Position numbers and translations under genes: made by a program
Shown: positions 57,070 through 64,000 of the stretch, in pieces
Numbering within the stretch: position 1 is the first letter of the stretch
How the letters are laid out: every line of letters begins with the position of its first letter
DNA from: Tautonia sociabilis
GTDB taxonomy: Bacteria; Planctomycetota; Planctomycetia; Isosphaerales; Isosphaeraceae
Direction of reading: 5' to 3'
Assembly: GCF_003977685.1 (NCBI RefSeq)
Contig: NZ_RYZH01000023.1
Coordinates: forward strand, 1 to 64,000
DNA length: 64,000 nt
The notes under the pieces: model-generated
Databases searched by the model: none
What the model saw: the letters and a program-made list of their open reading frames with translations, nothing else
Told to the model about the DNA's origin: nothing

Positions 57070-59220
57070 ATGATCGCCAAGGATCTGGACATCGCCGCCG
57101 ACTTCCCGCCCGCGACCTTCGAGCAATGGCGGAAGAACGCCGAGGCGGAGCTGAAGGGGGCGCCGTTCGAGAAGAAGCTCGTCGGCCACACCTTCGAGGG
57201 AATCGACATCCAGCCGCTCTACACGAGCGACCACTGGCCCTCGGCCGGGGATCCCTCGGGGTTCCCCGGTTTCTCCCCGCGGACCCGGGGGGATCGCGTG
57301 CTGGGGAACGTCTGCTCCGGCTGGGACATCCGCCAGGAGCACCTGCACCCGGACCCGATCGAGGCCAATCACGCCATCCTGGAGGATCTGGAGCACGGCG
57401 TGACCTCGATCCAGCTCCGCCTGGATGCCGCCGCCTGCGCCGGCCTGGACGCCGACGACCGCTCGGCGGTCGGCCTGGCGGGCCAGGACGGGGTGATGGC
57501 GTACTCGCTGGGGGACCTGGACCGGGTGCTCGACCGGGTTCGGCTGGAGATCGCGCCGGTGTCGATCGACGGCGGCGGCTCGTTCCTGCCGACGGCGGCG
57601 CTGCTGGCCGGGCTGCTGGAGGCCAGGGGAATCGAGCCGTCGCTCGTCCGCTGCGCCTTCAACGCCGACCCGATCGGCGCCCTGATGCGGGAGGGCCGCC
57701 TGGGCGTGCCGATCGACTCGGCGATGGCGGAGCTGGCCGACCTGGCGGCCTGGACCGCCTCTCGGTACCCGGAGGCGACCTCGGTGGAGGTCGGCACGGG
57801 GCCGTACCACCACGCCGGGGCGACCAGCACGCAGGATCTGGCGTTCGCCGTGGCCACCGGGCTGGAATACTTGCGGGCGATGACCGCCGCCGGCCTGGAC
57901 GTGAACACGGCGGCCCGGCAGATCGCCTTCGGCGTGAGCCTGGGCACGCAATTCTTCCGGGCGATCGCCAAGCTGAGGGCGCTTCGGCTGATGTGGTCGA
58001 AGGTCGTCTCGGAATGCGGCGGAGACCCGGATTCGGGAAGGACGATGCGCCTGCGGGCCCGGACGAGCCGTCGGGTGCTGACGAGCGTCGACCCGTGGGT
58101 GAACCTGCTGCGGAACACCGTCTGCTGCTTCGCCGGCGCCGTGGGGGGGGCCGATTCGATCACGACGGCACCCATGGACGCCGCCATCGGTCTGAGCGAC
58201 CACTTCTCCCGGCGCCTGGCGAGGAACACGCAGATCATCCTCCAGGAGGAATCGTACCTGAACCGGGTGATCGACCCGGCGGGAGGCTCCTGGTTCATCG
58301 AGAGCCTGACGGATCGGCTGGCCGAGGAGGCGTGGCGGATCGTGCGGGAGGTCGAGGCCCAAGGCGGGATGATCGCGGCCGCGGTTGGCGGCTGGGTTGG
58401 CGAGCGGATCGCGCAGGTCGAAGAGGAGAGAGAGAAGCAGATCGCGACTCGGAAGCTGGTCGTGACGGGAGTGAGCGAGCACCCTGACGTGCGCGAGGAG
58501 CGGCTGGTGCGTCCGAAGCCGGATCTCGCCCGGCTTCGGGCCGAGGCCTCGGCCCGGCTGGTCGCCTGGCGACGGGACCACAAGGGGAAAGACGCCCTGC
58601 GGTCGCTGGCCGAGTCGGCGCGCAACCCAGGCCGAGCCCCCGGCTCGCTGACCGGGATCGCGGTGCGGGCGGCCCGGGAGGGAGCGACGATCGGGCAGAT
58701 GGCCAAGGCGCTGGCCGAAGCGGCGGCGGGCCGGCCGCCGGCCCAGGCGACCGCGCTGGCGGTCCACCCCTACGCCGCCGCGTTCGAGGAGCTGCGCGCG
58801 GCCGCCGACCTCCTCGCCGAGAAGACGGGGAGGAGGCCGAAAGTCTTCCTCGCGAACCTGGGCTCGCCGGCCGAGTTCATCGCGCGATCGACCTACGCCC
58901 TGAACTTCTTCGAGGCCGGCGGATTCGAGGAGGTAAACAACGACGGCTTCGCCGATCCGGAGGCGGTCGCCCGCGCCTTCGCCAGCAGCGGAGCCGCCAT
59001 CGCCGTGCTCTGCTCGAGCGACGCGATGTACGAGCGGATGGCCGAGCCCTCGGCCCGAGCCCTGAAGGCCGCCGGCGCCCGGACGGTGGTGCTGGCGGGC
59101 AACCCCGGGGCGAACGAGGCGAGATATCGCGCGGCGGGAGTGGATCGATTCATCTTCATTCGGTGCGACGTCCTGGGGACGCTCCGGGACCTGCTGCGCG
59201 AGGAAGGGGCCCTGCGATGA
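57070..59220 (+). CDS. mutA: Methylmalonyl-CoA mutase small (beta) subunit
   Basis: 716 residues, AAGGGGATC upstream. The TIM-barrel region shows the family text in the small-subunit form: [84 protein letters not shown] and [20 protein letters not shown]. The C-terminal domain (from about 585) keeps the fold, but the cobalamin motif DxHxxG is replaced by ANLGSPAEF, so it cannot bind B12 through a histidine, as expected of the non-catalytic subunit. It overlaps the large-subunit start by four bases. Acts in the cytoplasm as a heterodimer. Confidence 0.93.
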   Translation: MIAKDLDIAADFPPATFEQWRKNAEAELKGAPFEKKLVGHTFEGIDIQPLYTSDHWPSAGDPSGFPGFSPRTRGDRVLGNVCSGWDIRQEHLHPDPIEANHAILEDLEHGVTSIQLRLDAAACAGLDADDRSAVGLAGQDGVMAYSLGDLDRVLDRVRLEIAPVSIDGGGSFLPTAALLAGLLEARGIEPSLVRCAFNADPIGALMREGRLGVPIDSAMAELADLAAWTASRYPEATSVEVGTGPYHHAGATSTQDLAFAVATGLEYLRAMTAAGLDVNTAARQIAFGVSLGTQFFRAIAKLRALRLMWSKVVSECGGDPDSGRTMRLRARTSRRVLTSVDPWVNLLRNTVCCFAGAVGGADSITTAPMDAAIGLSDHFSRRLARNTQIILQEESYLNRVIDPAGGSWFIESLTDRLAEEAWRIVREVEAQGGMIAAAVGGWVGERIAQVEEEREKQIATRKLVVTGVSEHPDVREERLVRPKPDLARLRAEASARLVAWRRDHKGKDALRSLAESARNPGRAPGSLTGIAVRAAREGATIGQMAKALAEAAAGRPPAQATALAVHPYAAAFEELRAAADLLAEKTGRRPKVFLANLGSPAEFIARSTYALNFFEAGGFEEVNNDGFADPEAVARAFASSGAAIAVLCSSDAMYERMAEPSARALKAAGARTVVLAGNPGANEARYRAAGVDRFIFIRCDVLGTLRDLLREEGALR

Positions 59221-61421
59221 GCGCGATCCCAAACTTCAAGGACGTGGGCTGGAACGGCGGCCCGAGGCCCTCGGCCGACCTGGGCCGCTGGCGGGCCGCC
59301 GCCGAGGCCGAGGCGGGGCGCCCTGCCGATCAGCTTGCCCGGCTGACGCCGGAGCGCATCCCCATCCGACCGCTCTACTCGGCCGCCGACCTCGACGGCC
59401 TGGCCCACCTCCAGACGATGCCGGGGATGCCGCCGTTTCTGCGCGGGCCGTACACGACGATGTACGTCGGCCGGCCCTGGACCGTCCGCCAGTACGCGGG
59501 GTTCTCGACCGCCGAGGAGTCGAACGCCTTCTACCGCCGCAACCTCGCGGCGGGGCAGAAGGGGCTCTCGGTGGCGTTCGACCTGCCGACGCACCGGGGG
59601 TACGACTCGGACAACCCCCGGGTGGTCGCCGACGTGGGGATGGCCGGGGTGGCGATCGACAGCATCCTGGACATGCGGATCCTCTTCGACGGGATCCCCC
59701 TGGGGGAGATCAGCGTCTCGATGACGATGAACGGGGCCGTCCTCCCGGTGATGGCGCTGTACATCGTGGCGGCGGAGGAACAAGGGGTCGAGCAGGAACG
59801 GCTCTCGGGGACGATCCAGAACGACATCCTCAAGGAGTTCATGGTCCGAAATACGTACATTTACCCTCCCGAGCCGAGCATGCGGGTGATCTCGGACATC
59901 ATCCGCTACACGGCGGCGTACATGCCGAAGTTCAACAGCATCAGCATCAGCGGCTACCACATGCAGGAGGCCGGGGCGACGGCCGACCTGGAGCTGGGGT
60001 ACACGATCGCCGACGGACTGGAGTACCTGCGCTGCGGCATCCGGGCGGGCCTGAACATCGACGACTTCGCCCCCCGCCTGTCGTTCTTCTGGGCCGTCGG
60101 CAAGGATCTCTTCATGGAGATCGCCAAGCTTCGGGCGGCCCGGCTGCTCTGGGCGAAGGTGGTCAAGGGATTCGCCCCGAAGAACCCCAAGAGCATGTCG
60201 CTGCGGACGCACACCCAGACGAGCGGCTGGAGCCTAACGGCACAAGATGTGTACAACAACGTGATCCGAACGTGCATCGAGGCGATGGGAGCCACGCAGG
60301 GGCACACGCAAAGCCTGCACACGAACTCCCTGGACGAGGCGCTGGCCTTGCCGACGGACTTCTCGGCCCGGATCGCCCGGAACACGCAACTCTTCCTTCA
60401 GGAGGAGACGGACACCGACCTGGTGATCGACCCGTGGGGAGGCAGCTACTTCATCGAGCGGCTGACGCACGAGCTGGCCCACCAGGCGTGGGCGCACCTG
60501 TACGAGGTGGAGCAGCTCGGCGGGATGGCCAAGGCGCTGGAGGCGGGCATCCCGAAGCGTCGGATCGAGGAGGCGGCGGCCCGGACGCAGGCGGACATCG
60601 ACTCGGGCGTGCAGACGATCGTGGGCGTGAACAAGTATGTGCTCGAGCGTGAGGAACCGGTCAAGGTTCTGAAGGTGGACAACCGAGCCGTCCGGGAGGC
60701 GCAGGTCCGTCGCCTGGCCGAGCTGCGGGCCAGTCGTGACCAGGCGGCGGTCGATTCGGCACTGGAGGCGCTCACCGAGGCGGCCCGGACGGGAGAGGGG
60801 AACCTGCTGGAGCTGGCGATCGACGCGGCTCGGAAACGGGCGACGGTGGGGGAGATCAGCTTGGCCCTGGAGAAGGTGTATGGCCGGCATCGAGCGGAGC
60901 TGGTGGAGGTGACCGGGGTGTATGCCCGGCAGTTCGGCCAGGGCAAGGAGGCGATCGCCGCGGTCCAGCGCCGGGTCGAGCGGTTCCTGGAGCGGGAGGG
61001 TCGTCGCCCTCGGATCCTGATCGCCAAGCTCGGGCAGGACGGGCACGACCGAGGCCAGCAGGTCGTGGCGTCGGCGTTCGCCGATTTCGGGTTCGACGTG
61101 GACGTGGGCTCGCTCTTCCAAACACCGGAGGAGGCGGCTCGGGAGGCGATCGACAATGATGTGCACGTGGTCGGGGTCAGCTCGCTGGCCGCGGGACACT
61201 TGACGCTGGTGCCGGCGATCCGCAAGGCGCTGGACGACCAGGGAAGGGGAGACATCCTCGTGGTGGTCGGCGGTGTGATCCCGCCGCAGGACTACGACGA
61301 GCTGTACCGGTCGGGGGCCGTCGCCGTGTTCGGGCCGGGGACGGTGATCACCGACGCCGCGCTGAAGCTGCTGGACCTGCTCGACCCCGAGGGGGGCGAA
61401 GAGCCGGCGGGCGCCGCCTGA
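59217..61421 (+). CDS. mutB: Methylmalonyl-CoA mutase large (alpha) subunit
   Basis: 734 residues from the ATGA overlap. The catalytic barrel has [75 protein letters not shown] and the active-site block [21 protein letters not shown]. The C-terminal cobalamin domain carries the base-off motif DGHDRG (His about 610), followed by [15 protein letters not shown] and [12 protein letters not shown]. This is the AdoCbl-dependent subunit that interconverts succinyl-CoA and (R)-methylmalonyl-CoA. The gene is followed after 7 bp by meaB, so the chaperone is made with its client. Confidence 0.96.
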   Translation: MSAIPNFKDVGWNGGPRPSADLGRWRAAAEAEAGRPADQLARLTPERIPIRPLYSAADLDGLAHLQTMPGMPPFLRGPYTTMYVGRPWTVRQYAGFSTAEESNAFYRRNLAAGQKGLSVAFDLPTHRGYDSDNPRVVADVGMAGVAIDSILDMRILFDGIPLGEISVSMTMNGAVLPVMALYIVAAEEQGVEQERLSGTIQNDILKEFMVRNTYIYPPEPSMRVISDIIRYTAAYMPKFNSISISGYHMQEAGATADLELGYTIADGLEYLRCGIRAGLNIDDFAPRLSFFWAVGKDLFMEIAKLRAARLLWAKVVKGFAPKNPKSMSLRTHTQTSGWSLTAQDVYNNVIRTCIEAMGATQGHTQSLHTNSLDEALALPTDFSARIARNTQLFLQEETDTDLVIDPWGGSYFIERLTHELAHQAWAHLYEVEQLGGMAKALEAGIPKRRIEEAAARTQADIDSGVQTIVGVNKYVLEREEPVKVLKVDNRAVREAQVRRLAELRASRDQAAVDSALEALTEAARTGEGNLLELAIDAARKRATVGEISLALEKVYGRHRAELVEVTGVYARQFGQGKEAIAAVQRRVERFLEREGRRPRILIAKLGQDGHDRGQQVVASAFADFGFDVDVGSLFQTPEEAAREAIDNDVHVVGVSSLAAGHLTLVPAIRKALDDQGRGDILVVVGGVIPPQDYDELYRSGAVAVFGPGTVITDAALKLLDLLDPEGGEEPAGAA

Positions 61422-61428
61422 GGGAACC

Positions 61429-62487
61429 ATGCCGAACCGACCCGGATCGCCGACCCCGCCGCCTCCCCGCCGCCGGCTTGGTGTGGAGCAATACGTCGAA
61501 GGAGTGCTTGCCCGAGATCGGGGTGTGCTCGCCCGGGTGATCACCCTGATCGAGTCGCGCCGGCCCGACGACCGGGAGACGGCCCGCCGGGTGCTCGACG
61601 CGCTGGTGCCGCACTCGGGCCGGTCGATTCGGCTGGGAATCACCGGGGTGCCTGGGGCGGGCAAGAGCACGCTGATCGAGGCGATGGGGATGAACCTGCT
61701 GGACGCCGGGCGTCGGGTGGCGGTGCTGGCGATCGACCCCTCCAGCCGGCTGACCGGCGGCAGCATCCTCGGGGACAAGACCCGGATGCCCCGACTGAGC
61801 ACTCGGGACGACGCCTACATCCGCCCCTCGCCCACCGGGTCGACCCTCGGCGGCGTGGCCGGCCACACGAGGGAGGCGATGATCGCCTGTGAGGCCGCGG
61901 GGTTCGACGTGGTGATCGTGGAGACGGTGGGTGTGGGGCAGTCGGAGACAACGGTGGCGGACATGGTCGACACGTTTCTCGCCGTGCTCATCGCGGGGGC
62001 GGGGGACGAGCTGCAGGGCATCAAGCGGGGGCTGGTCGAGATGGTCGACCTGCTGGCGATCAACAAGGCCGACGGCGAGAACCGTCGCCCGGTTGAACGC
62101 GCCGTCGCCCAGTACCGCAACGCGATCCGGCTGTTGCACCCGCCGGAGAGTCCCTGGATCCCTCCCGTGCTGCCGTGCAGCGCTCGGGAGGGCTCGGGCC
62201 TGGACGCCCTCTGGGAGCAGGTGCTGGCGCACCGGCAGGCGCTGGAGCGGGCGGGGCTGCTGTCGGAGAAGCGGCGGTCGCAGGCGGTCCGGTGGATGTG
62301 GGATCTGGTGGACGATTCCGTGCGTCGGATGCTCCGGGAGGGCCCCGGGCTTCGGGACCTGGCGGAGGGCCTGGAGGCCCGGGTTCGGGACGGCGAGCTG
62401 ACGGCCTCGACGGCGGCCGACCGGCTCCTCTCCGCCCTGGGCCTGTCGGCCGACCGCTCCGCCGTGCCGGCCTTCCCGCCGTCGTGA
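61429..62487 (+). CDS. meaB: MeaB/ArgK-family GTPase chaperone of methylmalonyl-CoA mutase
   Basis: 352 residues, GAGGGAACC just upstream. The G3E GTPase motifs are present: Walker A GVPGAGKST, base-specific NKAD in LLAINKADGEN, the Mg/switch segment AIDPSSRLTGGSILGDKTRM and VIVETVGVGQSE. MeaB binds the mutase, gates cobalamin loading and protects against inactivation. It stands immediately after mutB, as in many genomes, and is of usual length; the N-terminal proline-rich segment (about 1-15) is probably disordered. Confidence 0.95.
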   Translation: MPNRPGSPTPPPPRRRLGVEQYVEGVLARDRGVLARVITLIESRRPDDRETARRVLDALVPHSGRSIRLGITGVPGAGKSTLIEAMGMNLLDAGRRVAVLAIDPSSRLTGGSILGDKTRMPRLSTRDDAYIRPSPTGSTLGGVAGHTREAMIACEAAGFDVVIVETVGVGQSETTVADMVDTFLAVLIAGAGDELQGIKRGLVEMVDLLAINKADGENRRPVERAVAQYRNAIRLLHPPESPWIPPVLPCSAREGSGLDALWEQVLAHRQALERAGLLSEKRRSQAVRWMWDLVDDSVRRMLREGPGLRDLAEGLEARVRDGELTASTAADRLLSALGLSADRSAVPAFPPS

Positions 62488-62572
62488 CCGTCCCCAGTCG
62501 TTTCGAAGCATCGACAAAATCCGTTTTCTGGATGATTCTTCTCGTTTCTTTTTTCCGCCGGAGCACGATCTC

Positions 62573-64000
62573 ATGGCACGCACGGTCGAGGTCACGGAAC
62601 TGGCCCTCCGGGATGCCCACCAGAGCCTCCTGGCGACCCGGATGGCGCTGGAGGACATGGTCCCGGCCTGCGAGGACATCGACCAGGCCGGCTACTGGAG
62701 TGTCGAGTGCTGGGGAGGGGCGACGTACGACGCCTGCATCCGGTTCCTCAACGAAGATCCGTGGGAGCGGCTGCGGACCTTCCGCGCGCTGATGCCGAAC
62801 ACTCGGTTGCAGATGCTCCTGCGCGGGCAGAACCTGCTCGGATACCGGCACTACGAGGACTCGGTGGTCGACCGCTTCGTGGACAAGGCGGCCGAGAACG
62901 GCATGGACGTCTTCCGCGTCTTCGACGCGCTGAACGACATCCGCAACCTGCGTCGGGCGCTGGAGGCGGTCAAGCGGACGGGGAAGCACGCCGAGGGGAC
63001 GATCTGCTACACGATCTCGCCCCTGCACACCGTCGACACGTTCGTCGAGATGGCGAAGCGGTTGCAGGACCTGGGCTGCCACTCGATCTGCATCAAGGAC
63101 ATGGCGGCGCTGCTCCGCCCGCAGCCGGCGTTCGAGATCGTCAAGGGGATCAAGCAGACGTGCGGCGAGGAAACCCTGGTGCACGTGCATGTGCATTCGA
63201 CGACGGGAGTGACGCTGGTCAGCCTGATGAAGGCGATCGAGGCGGGGGCGGATCTCGTCGACACGTCGATCTCGTCGTTGAGCCTGGGGCCGGGGCACAA
63301 CCCGACCGAGGCGCTGGTGGAGATGCTGGAGGGGACCGGCTTCGAGACCCGGCTCGACAAAAGCCGCCTGCTGAAGATCAAGGACCACTTCGCTCGGATC
63401 CGGCCGAGGTACGCGGAGTTCGAGTCGAAGTTCGTGGGGGTCGAGACGGAGATCTTCGACAGCCAGATCCCCGGCGGGATGATCTCGAACATGGAGAGCC
63501 AGCTCAAGCAGCAAGGGGCCGGCGATCGGGTGAAGGAGGTGCTGGCCGAGGTGCCGAAGGTGCGGCAGGTGGCCGGGTACCCGCCGCTGGTGACGCCCTC
63601 GAGCCAGATCGTGGGGACGCAGGCGGTCTTCAACGTGCTGATGGGCCCGTACAAGGTGCTCACGGGAGAGTTCGCCGACCTGATGCTCGGCTACTACGGC
63701 GAGACGATCGGCCCGCGCGATCCCGAGGTGACTCGCCTCGCCGCCGAGCACAACAAGAAGCCGCCGATCACGGACCGGCCGGCCGACCACCTGACTCCGG
63801 AGTGGGACGACCTGGTGGCGAAGGCCGCCGCGCTGGACGGGTGCAATGGGTCGGATGAAGATGTGCTGACCTACGCCATGTTCCCGCAGGTGGCGCCCAA
63901 GTTCTTCGCGAAGCGGTCGGAGGGGCCGAAGAACCTGGGCAAGGACCCGGTGACGGCCGCGGCCGCCGCCGCGGCGGCCAACCCGGCCGTGAAGGCCATC
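62573..64000 (+). CDS. Biotin-dependent carboxyltransferase (5S / PycB / OadA type), partial
   Basis: 476 codons from ATG 62573 are visible, and the window ends before the stop. Residues 1-300 form the HMGL-like TIM barrel: VTELALRDAHQSLLATRM, the carboxylated lysine in SICIKDMAALLRP (Lys about 184), metal-binding HVHVHSTTG and the GHNPTEALVEMLEGTG segment. The PYC/OADA domain follows (PGGMISNMESQLKQQGAGDR, GYPPLVTPSSQIVGTQAVFNVL, YKVLTGEFADLMLGYYG). A run of alanines near the visible end looks like a linker. This is the subunit that passes a carboxyl group between biotin and pyruvate/oxaloacetate. With the mutase it would be the 5S part of methylmalonyl-CoA transcarboxylase, or a pyruvate carboxylase B subunit. 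Confidence 0.88.
   Translation, partial: MARTVEVTELALRDAHQSLLATRMALEDMVPACEDIDQAGYWSVECWGGATYDACIRFLNEDPWERLRTFRALMPNTRLQMLLRGQNLLGYRHYEDSVVDRFVDKAAENGMDVFRVFDALNDIRNLRRALEAVKRTGKHAEGTICYTISPLHTVDTFVEMAKRLQDLGCHSICIKDMAALLRPQPAFEIVKGIKQTCGEETLVHVHVHSTTGVTLVSLMKAIEAGADLVDTSISSLSLGPGHNPTEALVEMLEGTGFETRLDKSRLLKIKDHFARIRPRYAEFESKFVGVETEIFDSQIPGGMISNMESQLKQQGAGDRVKEVLAEVPKVRQVAGYPPLVTPSSQIVGTQAVFNVLMGPYKVLTGEFADLMLGYYGETIGPRDPEVTRLAAEHNKKPPITDRPADHLTPEWDDLVAKAAALDGCNGSDEDVLTYAMFPQVAPKFFAKRSEGPKNLGKDPVTAAAAAAAANPAVKAI

Overview
The window is about 70% GC chromosomal DNA from a planctomycete, most likely of the Isosphaeraceae (a Tautonia-, Paludisphaera- or Isosphaera-like genome). This is inferred from two tandem pairs of cytochrome-type DUF1549/DUF1553 proteins with DUF1501 proteins, a secreted DUF1080 protein, a Ser/Thr kinase fused to WD40 repeats beside FHA proteins, a DUF1570 lipoprotein, a Tat-exported TIM-barrel isomerase, and a trio of methanofuran-type C1-carrier genes. 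No rRNA, tRNA, CRISPR array, IS element or phage gene was recognised. It reads as ordinary chromosome with two decayed genes.

Layout. 0-3 kb: a HisA-like protein (cut by the window edge) diverges from an ATP-grasp ligase and a hydantoinase-fold kinase-like protein, the set linked to methanofuran/tetrahydromethanopterin C1 metabolism. 3-11.5 kb: a small secreted protein, a TolC-type efflux lipoprotein, a multispanning membrane protein, then a GT4 glycosyltransferase coupled to a double lipopolysaccharide-kinase-fold protein, a zinc-peptidase-like lipoprotein and a pterin dehydratase. 11.6-14.3 kb: a compatible-solute (Opu-type) ABC transporter with permease and binding protein fused, next to a frameshifted MshEN-domain remnant. 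14.5-20.4 kb: an alpha/beta hydrolase lipoprotein, a Nit amidohydrolase, a VanZ-like protein, a chimeric molybdo-hydroxylase pseudogene and an M49 dipeptidyl peptidase.

20.7-27.4 kb: an L-rhamnose uptake and isomerisation operon (rhaA-T-P-Q/S) with overlapping starts and stops, ending with DUF1080. 27.4-37.2 kb: the convergent DUF1501/cytochrome operon plus an exported isomerase. 37.4-42.3 kb: a fatty-acid desaturase, a membrane-anchored protein of unknown function and a GT39-like membrane protein. 42.7-47.3 kb: an FHA-FHA-kinase/WD40 signalling operon. 47.5-54 kb: a tightly overlapping operon of a sugar-acid dehydratase, a membrane glycosyltransferase, a UGT, a small ORF and an HpnA-like epimerase.

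54-55.5 kb is a 1.5 kb gene-free stretch. It holds three copies of a roughly 45-bp repeat at about 200-bp spacing, then a consensus-like promoter followed within 100 nt by a strong intrinsic terminator, which together look like an undescribed small RNA or leader. 55.5-64 kb: a CoA-transferase, both methylmalonyl-CoA mutase subunits, the MeaB chaperone and a carboxyltransferase (5S/PycB type, cut by the window end). Together these interconvert succinyl-CoA and propionyl-CoA by a Wood-Werkman-like route. The most interesting items are the small-RNA candidate, the repeat array, the two C1 genes that may share one CATG as start codon on opposite strands, the RhaQ-RhaS fusion and the chimeric pseudogene.
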